Positions 1-8,378 of a stretch of 45,961 nt of DNA are shown in pieces; positions within the stretch are counted from its first letter, which is position 1, and the number at the start of each line of letters is the position of its first letter. The notes below the pieces were generated by a model. That model searched no databases. It was not told where the DNA came from and worked only from the letters and a program-made list of their open reading frames with translations. The stretch spans positions 1 through 45,961 of the forward strand of contig JASFQI010000002.1 of the NCBI GenBank assembly GCA_050115555.1, in the 5' to 3' direction. The DNA is from JASFQI01 sp050115555 (GTDB lineage: Bacteria > Desulfobacterota > DSM-4660 > Desulfatiglandales > HGW-15). The position numbers and the translations under genes are program-made.

Positions 1-1
1 G

Positions 2-640
2 GAGAAGCTCCAGGACCTCCTGGAGCGGTACACCGACCCGAAGACGTTTCCCGAGGACTGGGACATGCAGGGTCTGAGGGAGAGCGTGTCCCGCCTTTTC
101 GGGTTCGTTCCCAGGGTCACCGCCGAGGAGTTGGGAGAAGACCAGTTTCAATCGCTCAAGCAGGATGAGATGGCCGACCTGCTCCGAGAGGGGGCGCAGA
201 CCGCCTATGAGAAGCGGAAGCAGGAGTTCGGCGAGCAGGATCTTGCCATGCTCGAGAAGATCGTCCTTCTCCAGATCATCGATGAGCAGTGGGTGGCTCA
301 CCTTCAGGACATGGACCACATGAAGGAGGGGATCGGTTTGCGGGGCTACGGCCAGATGGATCCCCTGCGAGAGTACAAGAAAGAGGGGTTCGCCCTGTTT
401 GAAGAGCTCATGGACCGAATCCGGGAGGAGACCCTCATGACCCTGGGCCGGTTTCAGGTCCTGAGGCAGAAGCCAAAGGAAGTTCCACAGAAAAAGAGAC
501 GGCCCATGCATTTGAGCCACGGCGACGAGGGAGATCGGCCGGCTCCGGTCAAGCGCGAAGGCAAGAAGGTGGGACGAAACGATCCCTGCCCCTGTGGGTC
601 CGGCAAGAAGTACAAGAAGTGCTGCGGAAGAAACCTCTGA
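2..640 (+). CDS. secA: SecA preprotein translocase ATPase, C-terminal part (cut by window start)
   Basis: SecA is the motor ATPase that pushes unfolded preproteins through SecYEG. The frame is open from base 2, so the N-terminal motor is outside the window and only the last ~212 residues remain. They hold the helical scaffold region with the family motif IDEQWVAHLQDMDHMKEGI and GLRGYGQMDPLREYKKEGF, then a charged linker. The protein ends in the SEC-C zinc motif GRNDPCPCGSGKKYKKCCG, which in the family binds zinc and contacts SecB or ribosomes. It stops at TGA 638-640, upstream of argJ and separated from it by a repeat-rich gap. Identification is firm; only the length is unknown. Confidence 0.97.
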   Translation, partial: EKLQDLLERYTDPKTFPEDWDMQGLRESVSRLFGFVPRVTAEELGEDQFQSLKQDEMADLLREGAQTAYEKRKQEFGEQDLAMLEKIVLLQIIDEQWVAHLQDMDHMKEGIGLRGYGQMDPLREYKKEGFALFEELMDRIREETLMTLGRFQVLRQKPKEVPQKKRRPMHLSHGDEGDRPAPVKREGKKVGRNDPCPCGSGKKYKKCCGRNL

Positions 641-675
641 ATATAGGATTAAGGATTCAGGGGTAAGGGGTAGGA

Positions 676-760
676 AGAAGGTTCAGGGACAAAGGACAAA
701 GGACAAAGGTGAAAGGTCGAAGGTCGAAGGACAGAAACAAAAGGATATAGGCGGAAGGGG
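676..760. repeat. Degenerate short tandem repeat (about 7-bp period) between secA and argJ
   Basis: The gap holds several imperfect copies of AGGACAA / AGGTGAA / AGGTCGA in a row, an A/G-rich strand-biased array with a period of about seven bases. No convincing ORF runs through it. It resembles the other period-6 to period-7 arrays in gene-free parts of this window. I see no complementary arm nearby, so it should not fold on itself. Confidence 0.6.
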
Positions 761-780
761 AAAGGGAAGAGGCGGGGGAC

Positions 781-1974
781 ATGAAGGAAACGGATTGGCG
801 GGTATCCGGGTTTCGAGCGGGGGCGGTGGCTGCGGGCCTGAAAAAGCATGGGGGCCTGGACCTGGGACTCATTGTCTCCGATGAACCGGCCGCAGTGGCC
901 GGTGTATTCACCACGAATCGGGTCTGCGCCGCCCCGGTGCTCCTGTGCCGGGAGCGCATTCAGGGGGGTGCGGCGCGCGCCGTCGTGGCCAATGCAGGGT
1001 GCGCCAATGCCTGCACCGGGCCGCAGGGCCTGGAAGATGCTCGAAGCACGGCCGCTATAGCGGCCGGTGCCCTCGAGACCGCTCCTGAAGACGTCCTCGT
1101 GGCCTCCACCGGCGTCATCGGTGCGCGCCTGGACATGGAAAAGCTGAAAAAGGCTGTCCCGAGAGTCGCTGGCGATGTCTCCGAGGACGGGCTTCCGCAG
1201 TTCGCCGAAGCGATCCTGACCACAGACACGTTTCCCAAAATGAGCCGCTTTGACGGTAGGGCCGATGGGAAACCTTACCGAATCGTGGGGGTGGCCAAGG
1301 GCGCCGGTATGATCATGCCCGACATGGCCACGATGCTGTCCTTTGTGCTGACGGATGCCGCCATCCCCCCGCAGGATCTCAAGAAGGCGCTTTTTCACGC
1401 CGCGGACGCCACGTTCAACCGGATCACAGTGGACGGGGACACCAGCACGAACGACACGCTGCTCGCCCTGGCGAACGGCGCGGCCGGAACCGGGAACCTC
1501 TCCGGACCGGACCTGGACGCCTTTCAGGAAGGACTCCAGCAGGTAATGGAGGTACTGGCCGTTATGATCGTGCGGGACGGGGAGGGCGCCACCCGCGTGA
1601 TCTTTGTGCAGGTTCGAGGGGCGTCCGGACCCGAGGACGCAATCTCCGCGGCCCGAACCGTGGCCAACTCCAATCTGGTCAAAACGGCGGTCTGCGGCCG
1701 GGACCCCAACTGGGGGCGGATCATGGCCGCGCTCGGCCGGTCCGGGGTGCTCATGCAGGAGGAGGCGGTGAGCATCTGGATCGACGACGTCCTCATTGTG
1801 GAAGGAGGGCTTGGCCGGGGCCCGGATGCGGAGAGCGCCGCGGCCGCGCTCATGGCCGAGCGGGAGGAAATCACGCTCACCATCGATCTGCACCAGGGGA
1901 AGTACGAGGACCGTGTCGTGACCTGCGATCTCACCCAGCGGTACGTGGACATCAACGCGGATTATAGGACGTAA
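781..1974 (+). CDS. argJ: Bifunctional ornithine acetyltransferase / N-acetylglutamate synthase
   Basis: ArgJ moves the acetyl group from N-acetylornithine to glutamate in the cyclic arginine pathway; many versions also use acetyl-CoA. At 397 residues it has normal family length. The self-cleavage site is visible as MPDMATML, with the nucleophile Thr184 following Ala183, so the precursor should split into alpha and beta chains there. Other family segments are GVFTTNRVCAAPV near the N-terminus, TVDGDTSTNDT around residue 220, and GRDPNWGRIMAALGRSG in the beta chain. ATG 781 is chosen because a purine-rich ribosome site (GAGGCGGGGGA) sits just before it. Whether it is mono- or bifunctional cannot be read from the sequence. 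Confidence 0.96.
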   Translation: MKETDWRVSGFRAGAVAAGLKKHGGLDLGLIVSDEPAAVAGVFTTNRVCAAPVLLCRERIQGGAARAVVANAGCANACTGPQGLEDARSTAAIAAGALETAPEDVLVASTGVIGARLDMEKLKKAVPRVAGDVSEDGLPQFAEAILTTDTFPKMSRFDGRADGKPYRIVGVAKGAGMIMPDMATMLSFVLTDAAIPPQDLKKALFHAADATFNRITVDGDTSTNDTLLALANGAAGTGNLSGPDLDAFQEGLQQVMEVLAVMIVRDGEGATRVIFVQVRGASGPEDAISAARTVANSNLVKTAVCGRDPNWGRIMAALGRSGVLMQEEAVSIWIDDVLIVEGGLGRGPDAESAAAALMAEREEITLTIDLHQGKYEDRVVTCDLTQRYVDINADYRT

Positions 1975-1981
1975 AAGCAGG

Positions 1982-2175
1982 GGATAGGTGTTGAGGTGTT
2001 AAGCTGTTGAGGGGAAAACCATTAGGACTTGATAAGTCCCCGTGCTTCTGCCCTGGATTGTTTCGTCATATGTATGCCGATGGAACCAGTTCGATTTAGA
2101 ATGACGTCGCGCAACATGAATGCATTGTATGTTTCCCTTACCGCCTCAATACCTTATCACCTTATCACCTAATCC
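1982..2175. repeat. Intergenic element with inverted repeat-array arms
   Basis: A left arm at 1982-2012 is made of AGGTGTTG-like units. A right arm at 2144-2175 is made of ACCTTATC units. The reverse complement of the right arm matches the left arm over about 31 bases with few differences, starting GGAT and ending TTGAGG. The arms enclose about 130 bases without an ORF. The core contains a small perfect hairpin GGACTT-gat-AAGTCC (2025-2039) with no T run after it. The right arm abuts the ribosome site of the next gene (2174-2180), so folding could affect its translation; that is inference. Confidence 0.55.
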
Positions 2176-2185
2176 GGAGGCATCC

Positions 2186-3262
2186 ATGCACACGGTGATC
2201 ATGGCTGGAGGGTCAGGCACCCGGTTCTGGCCCGCGAGCCGGAGGAAACGCCCGAAGCAGTTTCTCCGTATCACCGGAGACACCCCGCTGGTGGTGGAGA
2301 CCTGCAATCGGCTGGCCCCTGTAGCGCGTGACGAGCAGATGATCCTCGTCCTGGGAGCCGAGCACATGGCCGAGGCCGGGTCGCTGTTCAAGGGGCGGGG
2401 CGTCCATCTCCTTGGGGAGCCCGTGGGCCGGAACACGGCCCCGTGCATCGGTCTCGGAGCGCTCTACGCCAGGCATCTGGGGTGCCAGGGCCCGGTGGCC
2501 TTCATGCCCGCAGACCACTACATTGCGGACGGACCCGCCTTCCTGAACGCCCTGCAAAACGCCGAGAGCGCTGCGACCGAGGGGGGAATCGTCACGCTGG
2601 GAATCGTCCCCACGCGGCCCGAGACCGGGTACGGCTACATCCGCCGCGGAGAAGTCGTTTCAGCCGCCGGGGAGGCGCCGATTCACAGGGTTTCCAGGTT
2701 TGTGGAAAAGCCCGATCGGGCCACGGCCCTTGCCTACCTGGAGAGCCGGGACTACGACTGGAACGCCGGCATCTTCGTGGCCAAGCCCGAGGTGATCCTC
2801 CAGGAGATCGAAGCCTGCCTTCCGGACCTCTTTGCAGGCCTCAACCGGCTGAACAACTCGTTGGGAACGGATGCGTTTGAGCAGGAAATGGCCGAGGTCT
2901 ACGCGGGAATCGAGCCCGTTTCCTTTGATTACGGGGTCATGGAGAAGACCACGGCCCCCGTCTTTGTGGTGCCCTGCGAATGCGGATGGAGCGATGTGGG
3001 CTCGTGGGAGTCTCTCTATGAACTGCGGTCCGGGGAATCGGACCCAGCCGGGAACCTGGCCCTGGGAGAGATCGAGCTGGTGGACTGCAGGAACCTGTTC
3101 GTGGTCTCGCAGCCGGGGCGTCTCGTGGCCTGCCTGGGGATGGAGGACTGTCTGGTGGTGGATACCACGGATGCCCTGCTGGTGGCTCCGCGAAGCCGCA
3201 GCCAGGAGGTTCGAGAGATCGTGGATGCTCTCAAGCAGAAACGGAAGGAGTCATTCCTGTGA
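2186..3262 (+). CDS. manC: Mannose-1-phosphate guanylyltransferase
   Basis: This enzyme makes GDP-mannose from GTP and mannose-1-phosphate for LPS or exopolysaccharide. The N-terminal nucleotidyltransferase signature is MAGGSGTRFWPASRRKRPKQ, followed by GRNTAPCIG and MPADHYI. FVEKPDRATALAYL and DYDWNAGIFV match the sugar-nucleotide part. At 358 residues it lacks the C-terminal cupin phosphomannose isomerase domain of ~470-residue bifunctional forms. An upstream in-frame ATG at 2120 would add 22 residues encoded by repeat DNA; ATG 2186 is preferred because CCGGAGG lies five bases before it. The 3' end overlaps the next gene by four bases, indicating coupled translation. Confidence 0.93.
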   Translation: MHTVIMAGGSGTRFWPASRRKRPKQFLRITGDTPLVVETCNRLAPVARDEQMILVLGAEHMAEAGSLFKGRGVHLLGEPVGRNTAPCIGLGALYARHLGCQGPVAFMPADHYIADGPAFLNALQNAESAATEGGIVTLGIVPTRPETGYGYIRRGEVVSAAGEAPIHRVSRFVEKPDRATALAYLESRDYDWNAGIFVAKPEVILQEIEACLPDLFAGLNRLNNSLGTDAFEQEMAEVYAGIEPVSFDYGVMEKTTAPVFVVPCECGWSDVGSWESLYELRSGESDPAGNLALGEIELVDCRNLFVVSQPGRLVACLGMEDCLVVDTTDALLVAPRSRSQEVREIVDALKQKRKESFL

Positions 3263-4623
3263 ACGCGAACATCTTTCGGGAGTACGACATTCGCGGCCGC
3301 TTCCCCGAGGACTTGAATGCGAAGACGGCCAGGACCCTGGGCCGGGCCCTGGGGACCTACTATCAAGGCCATGGGGCCCGCCGCATCGCCCTGGGACGGG
3401 ACTGCCGCATCAGCTCACCGGAGCTGAGGGATTCCCTGGCGGAAGGCCTGATTTCGGCGGGTATGGAGGTGGTGGATGTGGGCATGGTGCCCACGCCCCT
3501 CCTCTACTTCTCCCTGTTTCACCTGAAGCTCGACGGCGGGGTTCAGATCACGGGCAGCCACAACCCTCCGGACTACAACGGGTTCAAGGTCTGCCTGGGC
3601 ACGGCCACCATCTACGGACCGGAGATTCAAAGGGTCGGGGACATTGTGGCTTCAGGCCGATTTCGGGAGGGGAACGGGAGCCTCGAGCAGGTGGAGATCA
3701 TTCCCCCCTATCTGGCCTACCTGGCGGAAAACCTTCGGCCGGGGCCGGTGAAAAGACGGGTCGTGGTGGACGCGGGCAACGGGGTGGGCGGCCTGGCTGC
3801 GCCGGACGTCTACCGCACCATGGGGATCGAGGTGGACGAGCTGTTTTGCGAGCCGGACGGCCGGTTCCCAAACCACCATCCCGACCCCACCATTCCAGAC
3901 AATCTTCAGGACCTGGTGGCCCGGGTGGAAGAGACCGGGGCCGACCTAGGGATCGGGTTTGACGGGGATGCGGACCGTATCGGCGTGGTGGACGATAAGG
4001 GGAACATGATCTGGGGGGATCACCTGATGATCCTTTTTTCCCGGGACCTATTGGAGCGCAACCCCGGGGCCCGTGTCATTGCAGAGGTCAAGTGCTCCCA
4101 GGTGCTCTTCGACGACATCGAGCGGCACGGCGGCGTCCCGATCATGTGGAAGGCAGGCCACTCCCTGATCAAAGGCAAGATGAAGGAGGAGGGGGCCCTG
4201 CTGGCCGGGGAGATGAGTGGCCACCTGTTCTTTGCCGAGCGGTATTTCGGGTTTGACGATGCCGTTTACGCCGGGGCCCGCCTCCTGGAGATCCTCACGA
4301 ACACGGAAAACCGGCTTCAGGATCTCCTCGATGACGTTCCGCACATGGTCAACACGCCCGAGATCCGCATGGACTGCCCGGACGAGCTGAAGTTCCAGGT
4401 GGTGGAGGCACTGGCCGCAGAGTTCAAAAAGGACTATTCGGTGATCGACGTGGACGGGGCCCGGGTGCTCTTTGACGGCGGCTGGGGCCTGGTCCGGGCC
4501 TCCAACACCCAGCCGGTTCTCGTGCTTCGGTTCGAGGCCGGGAATGAGGATCGGCTCCAGGAGATTCAGAGAGCGTTCATGGAGCGCGTCCAGAACGCCA
4601 TGGATGCGGCATCGCCTTCGTAA
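3259..4623 (+). CDS. Phosphomannomutase / phosphoglucomutase
   Basis: An alpha-D-phosphohexomutase interconverting hexose-6- and hexose-1-phosphates; with the preceding gene it supplies mannose-1-phosphate for GDP-mannose. All four family loops are visible: phosphoserine loop TGSHNPPDYNGFK (Ser100), metal loop GFDGDADRIG (Asp235, Asp237, Asp239), sugar loop GEMSGH (318-322) and phosphate-binding SNTQPVLVLRFEA near the C-terminus. The 454-residue length is close to AlgC-type dual mutases. The start is GTG 3259 inside the stop region of the upstream gene (GTGA overlap). Preference for mannose or glucose cannot be judged from sequence; position next to the guanylyltransferase favours mannose. 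Confidence 0.94.
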   Translation: MNANIFREYDIRGRFPEDLNAKTARTLGRALGTYYQGHGARRIALGRDCRISSPELRDSLAEGLISAGMEVVDVGMVPTPLLYFSLFHLKLDGGVQITGSHNPPDYNGFKVCLGTATIYGPEIQRVGDIVASGRFREGNGSLEQVEIIPPYLAYLAENLRPGPVKRRVVVDAGNGVGGLAAPDVYRTMGIEVDELFCEPDGRFPNHHPDPTIPDNLQDLVARVEETGADLGIGFDGDADRIGVVDDKGNMIWGDHLMILFSRDLLERNPGARVIAEVKCSQVLFDDIERHGGVPIMWKAGHSLIKGKMKEEGALLAGEMSGHLFFAERYFGFDDAVYAGARLLEILTNTENRLQDLLDDVPHMVNTPEIRMDCPDELKFQVVEALAAEFKKDYSVIDVDGARVLFDGGWGLVRASNTQPVLVLRFEAGNEDRLQEIQRAFMERVQNAMDAASPS

Positions 4624-4689
4624 CGCAAGGACTTGCCCGGGAGTGCCGGTTTCGGGAGGCATGCCCACGATGGGGGCCTCGGCGTTTTC

Positions 4690-5187
4690 CTATGGGCGGA
4701 GGAGTATGCGGGCCAGCAGGAAGGCCCAGAGGATTGCGACCAGGCAAAAGCCCAGCAGAATTTTGAGCCGGGTGTAGCGCCGGTCCTTCGGGCGGGTTCC
4801 GGAGAAGGCGCGCCGGGGGAGCGCGGCCAGTTGAACAATGCGGTCCCGGTACGTGTGACCCAGCACGGATTCGGGGTTTTGGAGCAGAAACGCCTGGTAG
4901 CTCCGGGCTGCGAAGTCGAGACATTGATGCTCGTGGCAGTGGGTAAGGAACGCCTGGTGAAGGGACTCATCGTCCGGATCTGTCAAAACCCGTTCCCACA
5001 GGCGATGAGCTGGATCGTCCTCCGCATCGTCCTGGCCGGTAGAGGGTCCCGAGCGGATGGCTTCAGGGTCCCAAAGAGAGAAGACGAGGCCGCATTTCGG
5101 GCAGGATGTGCTCCCCCGCGGGTAGGGACGAAGGCATTTGGGGCAAATCGCCTTTTCGTTTTCGTTTCGGTCCGACTCAGGAGTCAT
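4690..5187 (-). CDS. Zinc-ribbon protein with C-terminal membrane anchor, unknown function
   Basis: A 165-residue protein that I do not recognise as a named family. The N-terminus carries a double CxxC zinc ribbon (AICPKCLRPYPRGSTSCPKC, residues ~13-32). The middle is acidic and helical, with a stretch (DDESLHQAFLTHCHEHQCLD) that may be TPR-like. A single hydrophobic segment near the C-terminus (ILLGFCLVAILWAFLLARIL) looks like a tail anchor, leaving the ribbon in the cytoplasm. It is the second gene of a two-gene unit: its start overlaps the end of the receiver gene by 11 bases. Coupling suggests related roles but gives no function. Confidence 0.75.
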   Translation of the reverse strand: MTPESDRNENEKAICPKCLRPYPRGSTSCPKCGLVFSLWDPEAIRSGPSTGQDDAEDDPAHRLWERVLTDPDDESLHQAFLTHCHEHQCLDFAARSYQAFLLQNPESVLGHTYRDRIVQLAALPRRAFSGTRPKDRRYTRLKILLGFCLVAILWAFLLARILLRP

Positions 5188-5566
5188 CCTGTTTTTCCCT
5201 GAAATGTCGTTCCAGGAAGGGAAGAATGACCTGCTTGAATTTCAGGGGCTTCTCAAAGTAAGGCTTTCCACGCCTCAAGAGCTCCTCGACGATGTCTTCG
5301 TCATAAAAGAACGATGTGAAGAAGACGTGATCCTGGAATCCATACTCCCTTTCCAGGGCGTCTGCCAGATCAAACCCGGTTTCGTTGAGGAGTTTGACAT
5401 CGCTGAGGAGCAGATCGATTTCGTCTTCGTGCTCCTTGAATGTGTCCATGGCGCCTGCGACGTTTTCTGCAGCGAATACCGTGTACCCGGACTGGACGAG
5501 CCATTCGGACATCATGGCCAGGACGACTTCGTCGTCGTCTACAATGAGAATTCCCCACTTTTTCAT
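5177..5566 (-). CDS. Single-domain response regulator (receiver)
   Basis: A 129-residue CheY-like receiver without an output domain. Visible phospho-relay residues are the acidic pocket in ILIVDDDEVV, the phospho-acceptor Asp in LLLSDVKL, the switch Ser/Thr in FFTSFF and the Lys in FEKPLK. ATG 5566 is chosen over an ATG 40 codons upstream because the extra codons show no homology and AAAGGGA precedes the internal ATG. The gene overlaps the zinc-ribbon membrane protein, which may be its partner. No histidine kinase is nearby. Confidence 0.88.
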   Translation of the reverse strand: MKKWGILIVDDDEVVLAMMSEWLVQSGYTVFAAENVAGAMDTFKEHEDEIDLLLSDVKLLNETGFDLADALEREYGFQDHVFFTSFFYDEDIVEELLRRGKPYFEKPLKFKQVILPFLERHFREKQDDS

Positions 5567-5859
5567 AGATTCATCCCTTTCACGGGGATTGAAACTACCA
5601 CAAAAAGGGAATGCGTGCAAAGAGGGATCTTCGGGATGTTCGCTACGGGGATGTGAGAAAAGGAGCTTGGACCCTGGGTCCTTCATACGGGCATTGAAAT
5701 CGTACTGAAGAATATACTACAAGGGTAGAGCCCCTGGCGCGGTATTCTTGTCCCGCACAGGGAAGCACGGTCGCCCCCTGGAGGGGTTGTGCACGGGCTT
5801 GGGCAGGTACCCGCTGCAGTAAGCAGGAATTTCAACGCAATGGCTCGGAGGAGAGAGGC
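5567..5859. other. Divergent intergenic region before pgi
   Basis: About 290 bases between the minus-strand receiver and plus-strand pgi. I see no ORF with family features. An A/T-rich patch around 5694-5725 (TTGAAA, TATACT) could hold promoters, but the spacing is not convincing. A strong ribosome site (GGAGGAGAG) sits before pgi. Confidence 0.4.
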
Positions 5860-7377
5860 ATGAACGGGATCACGCTGAACAGCATGGGCCCCAATGGAAC
5901 GATCGAAGCACAGCGGAGGCGGGGCCAGGGAGAGAGAAACGCGTTCGAAACCGAGGCCTTTTGTGAGGCCAATCGCCTCTCCCTCGATTTGACTTACGTG
6001 TTCGACGCACCCGGTGAGGCGCCCATTACGCGAAAGGACATCGAGACCCTGATTCCCAGGGTTCTCGAGGCCAAGCGCAGGCTGGAACGCGGGGAGGGGG
6101 ACATTCGGGACGGGGATGTGGCCATGACCGGCTGGCAGGACATGCCGGTACACCTCGCCCCGGAACATCTCGACGCCATTCAATACACCGTGGCGGACCT
6201 CTCCAGGGAGATCGATGCGTTCGTGTCCATCGGGATCGGGGGGTCCTATCTGGGCATTGAGGCGACCTTTCGGGCATTGACCCACACCCACTTCAATCAG
6301 CTCGACCGGGAGGAACGAGGGGGCGCGCCGGAAATCTACTTCCTCGGACAGAACATGGACCCGGATTTTTTTCGGGACACCCTGGATATGCTGCGGGGCA
6401 AGCGCGTGGGCCTGAACGTGATCTCCAAGTCCGGGACCACCACCGAGACCGCGATCGCCTTCCGCATTCTTCAGCGTCTTCTGGAAGAGACCCTGGGAGA
6501 CGAGGCGAACCGCCGCATCCTGGTGACCACGGATCGCCATCGCGGGGCCTTGCGTGAGCTGGCGAATCGCAAGGGGTACCGCTCCTTTGTCGTCCCCGAC
6601 GACATCGGGGGAAGGTTTTCCGTTCTCTCCGACGTGGGGCTTGTGGGACTGGCCATGGCGAACATCGACATTCGGGAGTTCGTGGCGGGTTTTCGCGCCA
6701 TGCGGGAGGTGTGCGCGTCCGAGGACTTCTGGAAAAACCCGGCGCTCGTGCATGCCGCGGTCCGACATGCCGCATGGCAAAGCGGGAAGAAGATCGAGGT
6801 GGTGGCCACGAACGCGGTTTCGCTCTACTCCGTGGCACGGTGGATGGAGCAGTTGTTCCCTGAGAGCGAGGGGCACCAGGGGCACGGCATGTGGGTCTCT
6901 CCTTCTCTTTACAGCGAGAAACTGCACGCAAACGGCCAGATGGTCCAGCAGGGGGAGCGGAACCTTTTGGAGACGTTCCTTCTCCTGGGGGAGCATGACA
7001 GCCGCATGGCGATTCCCGAGGACCCTGCAAATCTGGACGGCTTGAACTACCTCCCGGAGCGCGGGGTGGACATGAGCTTTGTCAACCGAAAGGTGGTGGA
7101 AGGGCCGGCCTACGCCCACTATTTGGGCGGCGTTCCGAACATGATCCTGGAGGTGCCCCGCCGCAATGCCTACAACCTGGGGCAGGTGTACTACATGATG
7201 GAAAAGTCCGTAGCGATCAGCGGGGTTCTCCTCGGACACAACCCTTTTGTGCAGCCCGGCGTGGAGGCCTACAAGGCGGCCATGTTCGCGCTCATTGGAA
7301 AGCCCGGCTTCGAGGAAAAGGCCGCGGCTATGGAAGCGGAATTGAACCAACGGGAAAGGATTCGAATTCATGCGTGA
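5860..7377 (+). CDS. pgi: Glucose-6-phosphate isomerase
   Basis: Interconverts glucose-6-phosphate and fructose-6-phosphate in glycolysis and gluconeogenesis, and feeds fructose-6-phosphate to the mannose branch. At 505 residues it is near the usual bacterial length. Family motifs are IGIGGSYLG (~residue 126), the phosphate-binding SKSGTTTETAI (~190), FSVLSDVGLVG and the region SEGHQGHGMWVSPSLYSEKLHANGQ's start. The conserved C-terminal stretch around QPGVEAYK carries the catalytic Lys region. ATG 5860 has GGAGGAGAG just upstream. The gene overlaps rdgB by eight bases, so the two are co-transcribed. Confidence 0.95.
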   Translation: MNGITLNSMGPNGTIEAQRRRGQGERNAFETEAFCEANRLSLDLTYVFDAPGEAPITRKDIETLIPRVLEAKRRLERGEGDIRDGDVAMTGWQDMPVHLAPEHLDAIQYTVADLSREIDAFVSIGIGGSYLGIEATFRALTHTHFNQLDREERGGAPEIYFLGQNMDPDFFRDTLDMLRGKRVGLNVISKSGTTTETAIAFRILQRLLEETLGDEANRRILVTTDRHRGALRELANRKGYRSFVVPDDIGGRFSVLSDVGLVGLAMANIDIREFVAGFRAMREVCASEDFWKNPALVHAAVRHAAWQSGKKIEVVATNAVSLYSVARWMEQLFPESEGHQGHGMWVSPSLYSEKLHANGQMVQQGERNLLETFLLLGEHDSRMAIPEDPANLDGLNYLPERGVDMSFVNRKVVEGPAYAHYLGGVPNMILEVPRRNAYNLGQVYYMMEKSVAISGVLLGHNPFVQPGVEAYKAAMFALIGKPGFEEKAAAMEAELNQRERIRIHA

Positions 7378-7999
7378 TCGACTGATCGTCCTGGCGACCC
7401 GCAATCCGGGAAAAGTGAAGGAGTACCAGGAGCTTTTGTCCGGATTCGATTTGGAGTTCCGAAGCCTGAACGATTTCGGGCCCATTCCGGAGGCGGAGGA
7501 GAACGGAAGCACCTTTGACGACAACGCCTACATCAAGGCTTCGCACACGGCGAGGATTCTGGGATTTCCCGCCTTTGCAGACGATTCCGGCCTCGTAGTG
7601 GCGGCGCTTGATGGCGAGCCCGGGGTTCGCTCGGCCCGCTACGCAGGAGAAGAGGCCACGGACGAGGAAAACAACCGGAAGCTTCTTCAAGCCATGGAAG
7701 GCGTGGAGGATCGGAGAGCCGCCTTCGTGTGCACCATCAGCGTTGCGGTCCCCAGGGGACCCGCCCTCACCTATGAAGGGAGGTGCGAGGGGGAGATCGC
7801 GATCGAACCGGCCGGGGAAAACGGCTTCGGGTACGATCCGGTCTTCTACTATTCTCCCCTTGGCAAGACTTTTGCGCAGCTTTCTTCCCAGGAAAAAAAC
7901 GAGGTCAGCCACAGGGGAAAGGCCATGGCCGAGCTCAGGGGCGAGTTCGACAAGGTCCTCATCTGGCTGGAGCAGCGGCTTCAGGAGGAGCCTTTTTAG
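7370..7999 (+). CDS. rdgB: XTP/dITP pyrophosphatase (RdgB/HAM1)
   Basis: Hydrolyses non-canonical purine triphosphates (dITP, XTP) to monophosphates, keeping them out of DNA. At 209 residues it has normal length. Family motifs are ATRNPGKVKEYQELL at the N-terminus, FDDNAYIKA, the metal/substrate segment FADDSGLVVAALDGEPGVRS, GFGYDPVFY and SHRGKAM. The start overlaps the end of pgi by eight bases. A purine stretch (GGAAAGGA) lies inside the pgi end. No oddities. Confidence 0.95.
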   Translation: MRDRLIVLATRNPGKVKEYQELLSGFDLEFRSLNDFGPIPEAEENGSTFDDNAYIKASHTARILGFPAFADDSGLVVAALDGEPGVRSARYAGEEATDEENNRKLLQAMEGVEDRRAAFVCTISVAVPRGPALTYEGRCEGEIAIEPAGENGFGYDPVFYYSPLGKTFAQLSSQEKNEVSHRGKAMAELRGEFDKVLIWLEQRLQEEPF

Positions 8000-8300
8000 G
8001 AAGAACCCCTGTAAGGCGATGATGGACTCGAGAGGGTGTTTTCTCGGGTATGAGGACCCCCGTGTGGAGAAAAAGAGGTGTTTGCCATTGCGTGCGCTCG
8101 AACATGTTTGGCTCGCGTATCCCTCCCCGGCCATCACGGGACTGCCGGGAGATGAAAAAGAAAACCTCGTGCCCCGTGAAACGGTTTCCGGGTTTTGGTC
8201 TCTTTACGGATAACACGGTAGAAGAAGGGAGCACAGGCGCAGAAAGGGAGCGGTAGAGAAATTTGCTGATAAGCAATGCAGGCAATGTACGGAAAGGCCA
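8000..8300. other. Gene-free stretch after rdgB
   Basis: About 300 bases. Short ORFs occur on both strands, but none has a ribosome site or recognisable domain. I see no T-rich terminator directly after rdgB. The last part becomes A/T-rich as it enters the promoter of the next gene. Confidence 0.4.
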
Positions 8301-8328
8301 TTGACAAAAGGAAATGATTGTATACTAT
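8301..8328 (+). promoter_or_regulatory. Sigma-70-type promoter of the IscA-like selenoprotein gene
   Basis: A perfect -35 TTGACA (8301-8306) is followed after 16 bases by TACTAT (8323-8328), five of six matches to the -10 consensus. It is about 50 bases before the start codon and sits in a local A/T-rich island. Position and match quality make it one of the clearest promoters in the window. Confidence 0.6.
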
Positions 8329-8357
8329 TAAAGTATAAAACCTGCCGGAACCGGCAG
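8321..8357. promoter_or_regulatory. Two operator-like palindromes between promoter and start codon
   Basis: TATACT-attaa-AGTATA (8321-8337) is a perfect 6+6 inverted repeat overlapping the -10 box. CTGCCGG-aa-CCGGCAG (8342-8357) is a perfect 7+7 inverted repeat in the predicted 5' leader. The first has the geometry of a dimeric repressor site; an iron-sulfur-sensing Rrf2-family regulator would fit an Fe-S gene, but that is inference. The second could be an operator or an mRNA hairpin near the ribosome site AGAGGAGG. Confidence 0.5.
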
Positions 8358-8378
8358 AGACCCCCAGAGGAGGAAAGC

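Noticed and set aside
2025..2039. Hairpin GGACTT-gat-AAGTCC as argJ terminator
   Set aside because: Six-base stem with no T run after it; more likely part of the repeat element core.
5683..7524. Long open frame on the minus strand opposite pgi and rdgB
   Set aside because: It is an antisense shadow of two genes with full family motifs on the plus strand, as often happens in GC-rich DNA. Its protein has no domain I know.
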